Of a DNA stretch of 42,852 nt, positions 16,480 to 24,194 are shown in pieces; the first letter of the stretch is position 1; each line of letters begins with the position of its first letter. A program made the position numbers and the translations under genes. Under the pieces are notes generated by a model. The model was given only the letters and a program-made list of their open reading frames with translations, did not search any database and was not told where the DNA came from. This DNA comes from a virus, in IMG/VR virus record IMGVR_UViG_3300046804_003964, positions 1 to 42,852 of that record. One strand, given 5' to 3'.

Positions 16480-17273
16480 AAACTGTATTGTGCATTAATC
16501 GAAAAGGTCCCGATATGGAAATTCAGGACCGACAGGCAGCATTTGTAAATCGTTTCGCTGAAGGGTGCAACGGTAAACTACTGTCGGCAGCTGAAGCATT
16601 CGAATATCCCATTGAATATCCAATTTGTGTTCGCGGCATGAAATTCACTCGCTGGGTTAAATTGGCGGCTGCCCAAGGCAGAGAATACTATTACATTGAC
16701 AACGGATATTTTGGCAATCACGGCCGCAAAGTTTACTTTAGAATTATCAAGAACAATGTGCATGATGTGAGAAGTATTATTGATCGTCCAGCAGATAGAT
16801 TGGTACCTTGCGAGGTAAAGTTAAAAAACTTTACACCTGGGAGTAAAATTTTGTTGGCACCGCCCAGCGTCAAAAGTTTTACCATGTGGGACATAGATCA
16901 GGAACAGTGGATTGCAAAAACCATTGCTGAAATCAAAAAGCACACTGATCGCCCCATAGAAGTTAGACTAAAACGTCCAAGAAATGATCGCATGGCAGTG
17001 GACACAATAGAAGAAGCACTAGACAATGATGTTCATTGTTTGGTCACATACAATTCGGTGGCAGCATGCGAAGCTGTTATGTTAGGTAAGCCAGCTATTA
17101 CGCTAGGTCCTAATGCTGCTGGTGTGGTGTGCTCTAATACTCTTGCTGAAATAGAAAATCCACATATCCCAACCTATGACGAACGTGATGCCTGGTTGCG
17201 TCATTTGAGCTATAGTCAGTTTACATTTACAGAAATGAGTGATGGAACTGCATGGGGACTGCTCAATGAATGA
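16476..17273 (+). CDS. Capsule_synth/GT-B-like paralog B
   Basis: The 265-residue product has the clear family blocks: YYYIDNGYFGNHGRKVYFRIIKN; SKILLAPPSVKSF; an HTDRPIEVRLKRP strand; TYNSVAACEAVMLGKPAITLGP; and a terminal LRHLSYSQFTFTEM-GTAW. GTG at 16476 (GTGA overlap with the GT8-like stop) is the preferred start, because translation from the further-upstream frame runs inside the previous gene. Where capsule enzymes have HP after the strand, this protein has KRPRND. Its closest relatives in the window are the next two genes, consistent with tandem duplication. Confidence 0.72.
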   Translation: MKTVLCINRKGPDMEIQDRQAAFVNRFAEGCNGKLLSAAEAFEYPIEYPICVRGMKFTRWVKLAAAQGREYYYIDNGYFGNHGRKVYFRIIKNNVHDVRSIIDRPADRLVPCEVKLKNFTPGSKILLAPPSVKSFTMWDIDQEQWIAKTIAEIKKHTDRPIEVRLKRPRNDRMAVDTIEEALDNDVHCLVTYNSVAACEAVMLGKPAITLGPNAAGVVCSNTLAEIENPHIPTYDERDAWLRHLSYSQFTFTEMSDGTAWGLLNE

Positions 17274-18057
17274 TGTTCCTATTCTAGGGTACGCTAAGAA
17301 AGACAAGTGGGTCGGGCCTTTTATTGAATATCTTGATGGCAGGATGGCCACTATAGAAGAAATCTACGCCAATACAACTGTTCCCATGGTCTTTTCAGGG
17401 GTAAGCAAAAGTGCTGCTCTTACTCAAGCAAAAAAACACAATTTGCCTTGGTGGTATATAGATACCGGATATTTTGGAAATGCAAGAGATAAGATTTGGT
17501 TTAGAGTGACCAAAAACAGCCATCAAAATATCTATCCCGTTCGGCCACGAGATGACTTGAGATTAAAAAAGTTTAGACTTGACAGAACACAATACAAGAG
17601 AGGTCGTAAAATTTTAGTAGTGCCTCCTGATATCAAAGTATGTAGTTGTTATCAATTGCCCGATCCTGAGCAATGGGTCGCAGACACAGTGGACTTGATC
17701 AAACAACACACAGATCGACCCATTGAAATACGTTGTAGGCCTGCCAGCCGTCAAGTTCGCATGTTTAGTGATACCTTTGCTGCTACATTGCAAAACGATG
17801 TCAATGCTGTGGTTGTATGGACCAGCAATTGCGGAACCGAATCAGTGCAGCACGGAATACCTGTGGTTAGTCTGGGGCCTAGCTCTGTTATTCAAGTCAG
17901 CCAAGACATTGTACACATTGACAATTTGCAAGACTTGGATCAACAACGCTGCGAAGATTTATTGAGATGGCTGAGTTACAATCAGTTTACAATTGCTGAA
18001 ATGCGCAATGGCACGGCATGGAAAATACTACAAGAAAATTATGAAAGCAATAATTAA
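17266..18057 (+). CDS. Capsule_synth/GT-B-like paralog C
   Basis: The 263-residue product repeats the pattern of paralog B: WWYIDTGYFGNARDKIWFRVTKN, RKILVVPPDIKVC, QHTDRPIEIRCRPA, WTSNCGTESVQHGIPVVSLGP, and LRWLSYNQFTIAEMRNGTAWKIL. Its N-terminal stretch is unlike that of B. The ATG at 17266 overlaps the previous stop. The HP pair is replaced by RP-A. The strong similarity to B in the C-terminal third shows common origin; function remains inferred. Confidence 0.72.
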   Translation: MNDVPILGYAKKDKWVGPFIEYLDGRMATIEEIYANTTVPMVFSGVSKSAALTQAKKHNLPWWYIDTGYFGNARDKIWFRVTKNSHQNIYPVRPRDDLRLKKFRLDRTQYKRGRKILVVPPDIKVCSCYQLPDPEQWVADTVDLIKQHTDRPIEIRCRPASRQVRMFSDTFAATLQNDVNAVVVWTSNCGTESVQHGIPVVSLGPSSVIQVSQDIVHIDNLQDLDQQRCEDLLRWLSYNQFTIAEMRNGTAWKILQENYESNN

Positions 18058-19111
18058 TCAGGAAGAATTGCTAGAACCGCTGGCTAGACGAATACTGATT
18101 CAATATTATAAACACAAGCAAGTTGATTACAGTAATGTATATCAGTATTTGCAAAAACTATCAAAGCAATTTGTCAAAACTGGACTGCTGAATATTGATT
18201 TTGGTCATGTGAACAGTGAATTGTTTGCCAGTTTAACAAAACACACTGACTGGTTGGTCAGCGATTATAAATCAAAATATCGTCCCTTGACAAACTGGTT
18301 AGAGCACAGTAATTTGGATATAGACCCAAAAATTCTGTTGAATTGGTATTCACTGTCTAGCCATCGAGGATTTACCAAGACTCTTGCATCTACAATAACT
18401 GCAAATTTTGAATGTATAACATCAACCAATGATGATTTTTGTAGCGATGTGCTAATTAGAAATGTCATCCACAATGAAAGATCAATTGCACAACGCCTTT
18501 CAGCAGGCAGTGATTTCTGGTTCACGGACACAGGGTATACAAATTTTCTTGTACACAAAGGCAAACCGTGGCATAGACTGGTTCGCAATCATGTGCATAC
18601 AAATCTAAGTCATTTGAATTTTCCAGCCAACAGATTAGCTCTGTTGCCAAGCATGCCTGCGCCATGGAGAACCACAGGACATAAAGTGTTAGTGGTTGAG
18701 AGCAGTGACAATCATTATCAAATGTTTGGCACAGATAGAAACAGTTGGAGAGATTCCATCAGCAACGACTTGGCAAAGTACACCGACAAACCAGTTGAGT
18801 ACCGTAGCAAATCATTGAATAAAAAAACTCGAGATTCTGTTTACAATTTATTGATGTCATCAAACGATTATTATTGTGTTATATCTGATTCAAGTGCAGC
18901 AGCGGTAGAAGCAATCTGGGCCGGTGTTCCTGTAATTACTTTGAACAAACATATCACAGTACCTGTGGCTCGCACACAGATAGCAGATATTAACAATTTA
19001 TATCGCGGTCCAATTGGCGATTGGTTGTGTGCACTATCATACAGTCAGTTTACCAAAAAAGAAATGCTCGACGGAACAGCTTATAGGATCATAGAAAAAT
19101 ATCATGTATGA
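18041..19111 (+). CDS. Capsule_synth/GT-B-like paralog D with an N-terminal extension
   Basis: At 356 residues this is the longest member. The first 130 or so residues are a helical extension (NQEELLEPLARRILIQYYKHKQ) not seen in the other copies. The family blocks then follow: FWFTDTGYTNF, HKVLVVESSDNHYQMF, KYTDKPVEYRSKS, DSSAAAVEAIWAGVPVITLN, and LCALSYSQFTKKEMLDGTAYRII. ATG 18041 overlaps the previous stop by 17 bases. The HP pair is absent. The extension might bind a partner or the acceptor. Confidence 0.7.
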   Translation: MKAIINQEELLEPLARRILIQYYKHKQVDYSNVYQYLQKLSKQFVKTGLLNIDFGHVNSELFASLTKHTDWLVSDYKSKYRPLTNWLEHSNLDIDPKILLNWYSLSSHRGFTKTLASTITANFECITSTNDDFCSDVLIRNVIHNERSIAQRLSAGSDFWFTDTGYTNFLVHKGKPWHRLVRNHVHTNLSHLNFPANRLALLPSMPAPWRTTGHKVLVVESSDNHYQMFGTDRNSWRDSISNDLAKYTDKPVEYRSKSLNKKTRDSVYNLLMSSNDYYCVISDSSAAAVEAIWAGVPVITLNKHITVPVARTQIADINNLYRGPIGDWLCALSYSQFTKKEMLDGTAYRIIEKYHV

Positions 19112-20006
19112 TGTGGCAGTATATCTCAGTAGTTTGCCTCGTATAGCAGATCGCAACAGAAAAGTCCAAGTACTACAAGCATTTGCGCACGGAGCCAAAG
19201 CATCAGGTGCCAATACTATACTGCAAACTACATATCAAACTGTTCCAGCTAGGTTGGCAGTGATCTTGGGATGGGTTGGACAAACAATTGCCGGACCGCA
19301 CATTGATTTGCGCCGTCGTGTTATAGTCGAGCAACAACAAACAGGACAAAAGCTAATGAGTGTAGACGGAAGCTGTTTTAAGTTTGCTGATGTTAACAGC
19401 GTGTTTCTTAGATACAGTTTGGATGGAGTATACTATAACACCAACAATTATGCAAATCAAAATAGCAACAGTGACAAATGGGAATTGATCAAAACACAAC
19501 TTAATTTAGAACTCAGACCTTGGCGTCAAACTGGACAACATATTCTAGTGTGTGGTCAGAGAGACGGTGGCTGGGCCATGAAGGGCATAGATATGCCTGC
19601 ATGGACATTACAAACAGTGCAACAATTAAGGCTGCACACAGATAGGCCCATCATAGTTAGACCGCATCCCAAAAATCCTATCGATGCTCAACTTTTTAAC
19701 AAATATAAAAATGTTAAGCTCAGTAGCAATGCTTCATTGCAACAAGATTTAAACAATTGTTGGGCCAGTGTGTTCTTCAATAGTTCAAGTTGTGTGGCCA
19801 GTGTGTTGGCAGGTATACCAGTTTTTGCAGAAGATCCAGATTGTGTTGCCTGGGCGGTATCAAACAACGACCTGTCACACATTGAACATCCCAAGATGCC
19901 TTTGAGAGAACAATGGTTATGGGATTTGTCTGCGGCACATTGGAACGACAATGAAAGTCGTAGTGGCGATATTTACAAGAAATTTAGACCGTTTTTACCA
20001 ACCTAA
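19104..20006 (+). CDS. Capsule_synth/GT-B-like paralog E (HP motif retained)
   Basis: The 300-residue product shows HILVCGQRDGGWAMKG, LHTDRPIIVRPHPKNPIDAQLF with an intact HP, and FFNSSSCVASVLAGIPVFAEDPDCVAWAVS. The RPHP and S-S-x-x-x-x-x-L-A-G-I-P pair closely follow the Capsule_synth (KpsS-like) signature, making this the best guide to the family's identity. It overlaps the preceding gene by 8 bases. It converges with the minus-strand FkbM gene, sharing 12 bases at the 3' ends. Confidence 0.78.
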   Translation: MYDVAVYLSSLPRIADRNRKVQVLQAFAHGAKASGANTILQTTYQTVPARLAVILGWVGQTIAGPHIDLRRRVIVEQQQTGQKLMSVDGSCFKFADVNSVFLRYSLDGVYYNTNNYANQNSNSDKWELIKTQLNLELRPWRQTGQHILVCGQRDGGWAMKGIDMPAWTLQTVQQLRLHTDRPIIVRPHPKNPIDAQLFNKYKNVKLSSNASLQQDLNNCWASVFFNSSSCVASVLAGIPVFAEDPDCVAWAVSNNDLSHIEHPKMPLREQWLWDLSAAHWNDNESRSGDIYKKFRPFLPT

Positions 20007-20642
20007 TATAACATCATGGTTGACACGAGCCAATTGTTGAGCACCCCAAGACTTCAATAATTCAGCTGCCTGATACTGATTTTGTTCAGTTCTGCCAGTG
20101 TCTTTGTGCAGTTTTTGTTCTACTACAACCACAGGTTGAAATCGTTTGATTGTTTGTTCTGCGCCCAGCAAGATATTGTATTCGTAACCCTCGCAATCTA
20201 TTTTTACATAATCAAAACGATCTAAGTTCAGCGAGTCTAATCGATACATGGGAATAAGGCCTTGGCCACGACTGGATTCATCTACATGACTGTGGCCAGT
20301 ATTTTCTTCGGTGATGATCATATTGATCATAGTGTCTTCGGTGCCCAGGGCGCAGGCACGCAAATCTAAATTGTCAGCAACAACATTACGCATCAAGCAC
20401 TCGCGAAAATCCGGCACAGGTTCAAATGCAATCACACGTTGAAATACAGCACATAGGTCTCGGGTCCACAGCCCTACATTGGCACCAATGTCCAATGCTG
20501 TGCCTTTTTTTGTAAAATCAAAACTGCGCCGACGCACAGGTTCCTGATACACTGGGGCATGACCTTTTTCGACATTCTTGGCCAGCATTTCTGCAAAATG
20601 TGTGTCTTGGTCAGGAAACCACCATCCATGTGCCTGATACAT
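19995..20642 (-). CDS. FkbM-family methyltransferase
   Basis: The 215-residue product has the FkbM signatures: LDIGANVGLWTRDL (50-63, SAM loop), VIAFEPVPDFRECL (70-83), IDCEGYEYNILLGAEQTI, and VVVVEQKLH. FkbM enzymes methylate hydroxyl groups of sugars and small molecules and are common in glycan clusters. The start is ATG at 20642, in TAATG overlap with the glycosyltransferase upstream on the same strand. It is one of only three minus-strand genes in the window. Confidence 0.92.
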   Translation of the reverse strand: MYQAHGWWFPDQDTHFAEMLAKNVEKGHAPVYQEPVRRRSFDFTKKGTALDIGANVGLWTRDLCAVFQRVIAFEPVPDFRECLMRNVVADNLDLRACALGTEDTMINMIITEENTGHSHVDESSRGQGLIPMYRLDSLNLDRFDYVKIDCEGYEYNILLGAEQTIKRFQPVVVVEQKLHKDTGRTEQNQYQAAELLKSWGAQQLARVNHDVILGW

Positions 20643-21466
20643 TATTTTTTTCCTTTGTGTAGTACATTTTGCCAATAGGGATTATCAGCGTGTAATATCA
20701 CTTCCTTGGGCTTGGAGTGTCCTTGTTGTTTGCGATCTCCTTTGACATGATCCATAACAGCTCCAAGTGCACTGTTTATAAACGGATGCCCTGCAAGACC
20801 TTTGTCGTCGTAGCTAGGGTTGAGATTATGAAACTTACAACGCTGTTGAAACTGCTTTCGCAAAACGTCAAAAATATAACTGTCATGCCACTCACGCTGT
20901 TGAAAAATAGCATCAGTGTTGTACATGTTTACAAAATCTTTTATAAACTGCCTGCATTCAAGAGCATCGAGATTGTAGGCCACCCACCCACATTCGGAAT
21001 GATATTTTTCGCCTCTTCCTAGATAGCTTGCAAAACAACTAGGCGGACACACTGATCTTAGAAAATTCATTGTCACTGCGCTATGAGTAACAGTATCAGC
21101 ATCAATCCAAATCATCCACCCAGAATTTATCATATTGGCGGCCGCGGCTTTGGCATAAACTTTGTAGCAAAATCTCACAGCATCCCAACGAAATTGTTTT
21201 TTGGGATTGAACACGTCAGGTGGGCCGGCCTTTCCGTGTGCCATGGGATTGTTTTGGTGCCGTTTGATAAATGCCTGTAAATCAGAACTGGCCTCGAGTA
21301 AATCCACAACTTTGGTATTTGGTCTGGATATTTTGGGTGTGCAATTTTCGGCTAGCACAACAAGATCAACTTCTGCCGGCCAATATTTTTCAAATGTGTC
21401 TATCATACGCTGACCATATTGTTCTAGACCAGATGGGTGAAACGTGGTAATTACTGTGTATTTCAT
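20642..21466 (-). CDS. Glycosyltransferase (DxD, GT-A-like)
   Basis: The 274-residue product starts KYTVITTFHPSGLEQYGQRM, typical of this phage glycosyltransferase group. It has SGWMIWIDADTVTH with D122-x-D124. GRGEKYHSECGWVAYNL and HDSYIFDVLRK form the acceptor-side elements, and the protein ends in VILHADNPYWQN. It forms a two-gene unit with FkbM on the minus strand. It diverges from paralog F, whose likely start lies only 12 bases beyond this start codon, so promoters for the two must overlap coding sequence. Confidence 0.82.
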   Translation of the reverse strand: MKYTVITTFHPSGLEQYGQRMIDTFEKYWPAEVDLVVLAENCTPKISRPNTKVVDLLEASSDLQAFIKRHQNNPMAHGKAGPPDVFNPKKQFRWDAVRFCYKVYAKAAAANMINSGWMIWIDADTVTHSAVTMNFLRSVCPPSCFASYLGRGEKYHSECGWVAYNLDALECRQFIKDFVNMYNTDAIFQQREWHDSYIFDVLRKQFQQRCKFHNLNPSYDDKGLAGHPFINSALGAVMDHVKGDRKQQGHSKPKEVILHADNPYWQNVLHKGKK

Positions 21467-21478
21467 GCGAGATATTTA

Positions 21479-22279
21479 GTGACCAAAACAGTGACCTATT
21501 TTCCTTTGCAGTGTGCTTTGAATTCTAAACCAGTCATGGCAGCAGTGCTGTCTTCTCTTCAAAAGCAAGGATTTAAAACAGTACCCAATAGTAAGGACGC
21601 AGACATAGCAGTAATATGGAGTGTGCTTTGGTCCGGGCGTATGTTGCCTAACAAGGAAATTTATGAGTTGTATCAAAAAACTGGTCGTCCGGTTGTATGC
21701 ATCGACGTTGGCACATTGCTACGAGGAATAACTTGGAAAATAGCATTGAACAATATCAATGCACTAGGCTATTACGGGCACAAAAGCAATTTAGATTTCG
21801 AGCGACCACAAAAACTAGGCATCAGTTTGTCAAACAATTCCGTCAACCACGGGCGTATACTAGTAGCCGGCCAGCACAGACAAAGTTTGCAACTACAGGG
21901 TGTTGATCAAGAAACATGGTATCTACAACGCATACAGGAAGTTGCTCAAGGTCGACAAGTAGTTGTAAGGTCACACCCGCGCTGTGCACTGGACCGAAGC
22001 CGCTTTTCTAAAGACATTTTATGGGAGGTTCCTAAAAAACTGATTAATACATATGACAGTTTTGATATAAATTTGCAATTTGATGCGGTGATAAATTATA
22101 ACTCAGGCCCTGGAATACAAGCAGTTATATCTGGAGTTCCTGCAATTGTTGATCAATCCAGCTTGGCATATGGGATCACAGAACGGCATCAATGGTTGGT
22201 TGAAATATGCCATACAGAATATACCATAGAAGAAATTGAACAAGGATCATGGGTAAAAAGGATAGGGTTAGAGCACTAG
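21479..22279 (+). CDS. Capsule_synth/GT-B-like paralog F (HP motif retained)
   Basis: About 266 residues. Family features are VVCIDVGTLLRG (in place of YID-GYFG), GRILVAGQHRQSLQLQGVD, QVVVRSHPRCALDRSRF with an intact HP, and NYNSGPGIQAVISGVPAIVDQSSLAYGI, ending WLVEICHTEYTIEEIEQGSW. The start is uncertain: GTG 21479 or GTG 21491 is likely, while the extension to 21437 would overlap the divergent gene. It resembles paralog E more than B-D in the donor half. No clear ribosome site was found. Confidence 0.7.
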   Translation: MTKTVTYFPLQCALNSKPVMAAVLSSLQKQGFKTVPNSKDADIAVIWSVLWSGRMLPNKEIYELYQKTGRPVVCIDVGTLLRGITWKIALNNINALGYYGHKSNLDFERPQKLGISLSNNSVNHGRILVAGQHRQSLQLQGVDQETWYLQRIQEVAQGRQVVVRSHPRCALDRSRFSKDILWEVPKKLINTYDSFDINLQFDAVINYNSGPGIQAVISGVPAIVDQSSLAYGITERHQWLVEICHTEYTIEEIEQGSWVKRIGLEH

Positions 22280-23010
22280 CACAGTCCGCAGGCCGCCCGC
22301 CTGCTGGACCAATTGATTGTGCTTGTCTCATACACGGGTGTGTCTACAGCTGGGAATATGTTGATAGACTCTACAATATGTTGAAGCGACATTTAAGTCA
22401 GGATATAAAGTTTCATGTGTACACCGAGGCAGATCGTAAAGTGCCTGAGCACATGATAAAACATGAGCTTAAGGATCTTCACGTTTCGGGACCAAAAAAA
22501 GCTTGGTGGTATAAATTGCAGTTGTTTAATCACAAATATCATCAAGGACCCATGCTGTACTTTGATCTTGACACAGTGATCACAGACAACATTGATTGGA
22601 TAACACACCAAAATTTAGATTACTTCTGGGCTCCTAGAGATTTCAAACGATTATGGCGTCCCAGTCATACTGGAATTAATAGTTCAGTGATGTGGTGGGA
22701 TACTAGGAAATTTGAAGATGTTTGGCAAACGTTTCGTCAACAAGAATTCGCACTGCTGCAAAGACGTTATCCAGGAGACCAAGATTTTCTAAGTGACGTA
22801 GTTGATCAAACTCGTAGACGTTTTCTCAATGAGCAACTGATACGCAGTTGGAAATGGGAGTGCTTAGACGGCGGCTGGGATTTTCGACATCGAAAATATA
22901 AAGCACCTAAATCTGGTACAATGCTTAATGGTGCTAGTGTGTTGGTATTTCACGGACAACCAAACCCTGCAGACGTGCAAGATTCACTGATTATACAACA
23001 TTGGCAATAG
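22249..23010 (+). CDS. Glycosyltransferase (DxD, GT-A-like)
   Basis: The 253-residue product has CACLIHGCVYSWEYVDRLYNML at the N-terminal nucleotide site. The metal site is MLYFDLDTVITDN with D106-x-D108. GINSSVMWWD and YPGDQDFLSDV are typical of GT-A enzymes related to the LPS transferase and GT8 groups, and VLVFHGQPNP is the C-terminal His motif. AAGGA lies just before the ATG. It overlaps paralog F by 31 bases and closes the glycan block; a late promoter follows at once. Confidence 0.87.
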   Translation: MGKKDRVRALAQSAGRPPAGPIDCACLIHGCVYSWEYVDRLYNMLKRHLSQDIKFHVYTEADRKVPEHMIKHELKDLHVSGPKKAWWYKLQLFNHKYHQGPMLYFDLDTVITDNIDWITHQNLDYFWAPRDFKRLWRPSHTGINSSVMWWDTRKFEDVWQTFRQQEFALLQRRYPGDQDFLSDVVDQTRRRFLNEQLIRSWKWECLDGGWDFRHRKYKAPKSGTMLNGASVLVFHGQPNPADVQDSLIIQHWQ

Positions 23011-23019
23011 CACATTTCG

Positions 23020-23027
23020 TATAAATA
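23020..23027 (+). promoter_or_regulatory. T4-type late promoter (TATAAATA, exact consensus)
   Basis: An exact match to the T4 late consensus lies 19 bases before ATG 23047, in the short intergenic gap after the glycan block. A GGAG at 23036-23039 gives a ribosome site with a short leader. This is the best late promoter in the window. Confidence 0.75.
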
Positions 23028-23046
23028 ACAATGACGGAGATTATTC

Positions 23047-23535
23047 ATGACCACAAGAACATTTAAACAGATGGGAATTGCGTTTGGCAATCAACCTTTA
23101 GAAATAACAGCAAAAGTAGATAATGTTGTTGTTTATACAGGAACTGTTGTTACATCAAACGAGCCAGCACCAGAATTGCCCGATATTAACTATTCTGTTA
23201 CCAATGAACTTTTTTCTTGGACTGCTGATGTTAATTTTACCGGACCTCAAGTGATTGAAATTACAGTTGGTCAAAGTGCGGAATTACTTGTTGCCCAGCT
23301 GACAGCAAATTACAGCCCCGTACCAAATGTTGCTGCCGGTACTTATATTTCTTCTGGGCCAGATAACTATGTTACTTTTAACTGGCAACAGTTCGGTAAC
23401 ACTTATATCAATGGAACTTTGCAAAATGTAGAATCCATTAATCACAATGAATTGCCTGGTATGTGGTGGTGGAAATTAGCACCAGGAGCCGAATTCGTTG
23501 AAAATGTAACCATTGAAGCAGGGCTGGAATCTTAA
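23047..23535 (+). CDS. Beta-rich late protein, possibly virion-associated
   Basis: The 162-residue protein is rich in Thr, Val, Asn and aromatic residues, with alternating hydrophobic strands (NVVVYTGTVVTSNEP, QVIEITVGQSAELLVAQ). The C-terminal half has YVTFNWQQFGNTYINGTLQ and MWWWKLAP. The pattern suggests two beta-sandwich subdomains, as in phage decoration or fibre proteins. It has its own consensus late promoter and a terminator directly after it, so it is a single-gene late unit. The family was not recognised. Confidence 0.75.
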   Translation: MTTRTFKQMGIAFGNQPLEITAKVDNVVVYTGTVVTSNEPAPELPDINYSVTNELFSWTADVNFTGPQVIEITVGQSAELLVAQLTANYSPVPNVAAGTYISSGPDNYVTFNWQQFGNTYINGTLQNVESINHNELPGMWWWKLAPGAEFVENVTIEAGLES

Positions 23536-23564
23536 TACTATTGTATTAATGAATTACACACCTA

Positions 23565-23591
23565 AAACCCTGCTCAAAGCAGGGTTTTTTA
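23565..23591 (+). terminator. Rho-independent terminator
   Basis: A perfect 10-base stem, AAACCCTGCT with AGCAGGGTTT, encloses a CAA loop and is followed by a T run. It ends the late unit at 23047-23535 and separates it from the early promoter cluster. Confidence 0.93.
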
Positions 23592-23610
23592 TTAGTACTC
23601 AAGTACTACA

Positions 23611-23639
23611 TTGACCAAAAATTCTTATTTTGCTATAAT
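23611..23639 (+). promoter_or_regulatory. Sigma70 early promoter P1
   Basis: TTGACC (23611-23616), a 17-base spacer, and TATAAT (23634-23639) with an extended -10 TGC just before it. This is nearly ideal for host sigma70 polymerase. It is the first of three copies with almost the same -10 region. Confidence 0.92.
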
Positions 23640-23669
23640 ATAGCATAGAAACTAAGAAAGGAACTTTAA

Positions 23670-23891
23670 ATGACTCTGAAACTTAGAGCCGCATTACAGA
23701 CAGCAGGCATCCTCGCTGTGATTTGTACCGTATCAGTTGGTTTACAACTTTTGTTAGCAGGTTTAACCGCAGATGAAATTTCTAAAATTCTGTCAGTAGG
23801 AAGTATTACACTTTTGGTATATTGCATGTACCAACTGGTGCTGAACCGCTTGGAATACGAGCAAAAAGTCAAAGAAATTGCTGAAAAATAA
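23670..23891 (+). CDS. Small two-helix membrane protein
   Basis: A 73-residue protein with two predicted membrane segments: about 10-32 (TAGILAVICTVSVGLQLLLAG) and about 40-58 (ILSVGSITLLVYCMYQL). A charged, coiled C-terminus (NRLEYEQKVKEIAEK) follows. AAAGGAA sits before the ATG, and it is expressed from early promoter P1. It might act on the host envelope or superinfection exclusion; only the topology and early timing support this. The family was not recognised. Confidence 0.8.
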   Translation: MTLKLRAALQTAGILAVICTVSVGLQLLLAGLTADEISKILSVGSITLLVYCMYQLVLNRLEYEQKVKEIAEK

Positions 23892-23894
23892 CGG

Positions 23895-23923
23895 TTGACC
23901 AGAATTTGCCATTTTGCTATAAT
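23895..23923 (+). promoter_or_regulatory. Sigma70 early promoter P2
   Basis: TTGACC (23895-23900), 17-base spacer, TATAAT (23918-23923) with an extended -10 TGC. The ACGGTTGACC and TTTGCTATAATA parts are shared with P3, which has the same layout 240 bases on. Confidence 0.92.
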
Positions 23924-23953
23924 ATAGGCATAGTGAAACAAAAGGAGCCACTG

Positions 23954-24130
23954 ATGAACTTTGAACAAGCCCTTGATGTCGTAGAGCAGTACCAACAAGA
24001 TTGGGCCCTGCCCGGCCTGCTGGAAACTCTAGAGCAAATGCATGACAGCCGGGACCAGCTCACTGAGCGTGAGTGCCGTGCATATCGCGTGGTGTTCAAC
24101 AACATGGCCCGACTGTTTGCCCCTGCCTAA
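23954..24130 (+). CDS. Small early protein, unknown function
   Basis: A 58-residue, probably all-helical protein (FEQALDVVEQYQQDW, LLETLEQMHDSRDQL, RAYRVVFNNMARLF) with a slight acidic bias. AAAGGAG (23941-23947) fixes ATG 23954; an upstream in-frame extension to 23906 would run through promoter P2 and is rejected. It sits alone between P2 and P3, an arrangement typical of phage proteins that modify the host. The family was not recognised. Confidence 0.78.
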   Translation: MNFEQALDVVEQYQQDWALPGLLETLEQMHDSRDQLTERECRAYRVVFNNMARLFAPA

Positions 24131-24134
24131 ACGG

Positions 24135-24163
24135 TTGACCAATAAATCCCAATTTGCTATAAT
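24135..24163 (+). promoter_or_regulatory. Sigma70 early promoter P3
   Basis: TTGACC (24135-24140), 17-base spacer, TATAAT (24158-24163) with an extended -10 TGC. It begins 5 bases after the preceding stop and drives the AAA+ ATPase gene. Confidence 0.92.
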
Positions 24164-24194
24164 AACTTTTTAACGCACAAAACAGGAGCTAACA

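Noticed and set aside
20717-21413. Plus-strand frames opposite the minus-strand glycosyltransferase
   Set aside because: The minus-strand frame carries a full GT-A DxD protein. The plus-strand frames are fragmented and match nothing.
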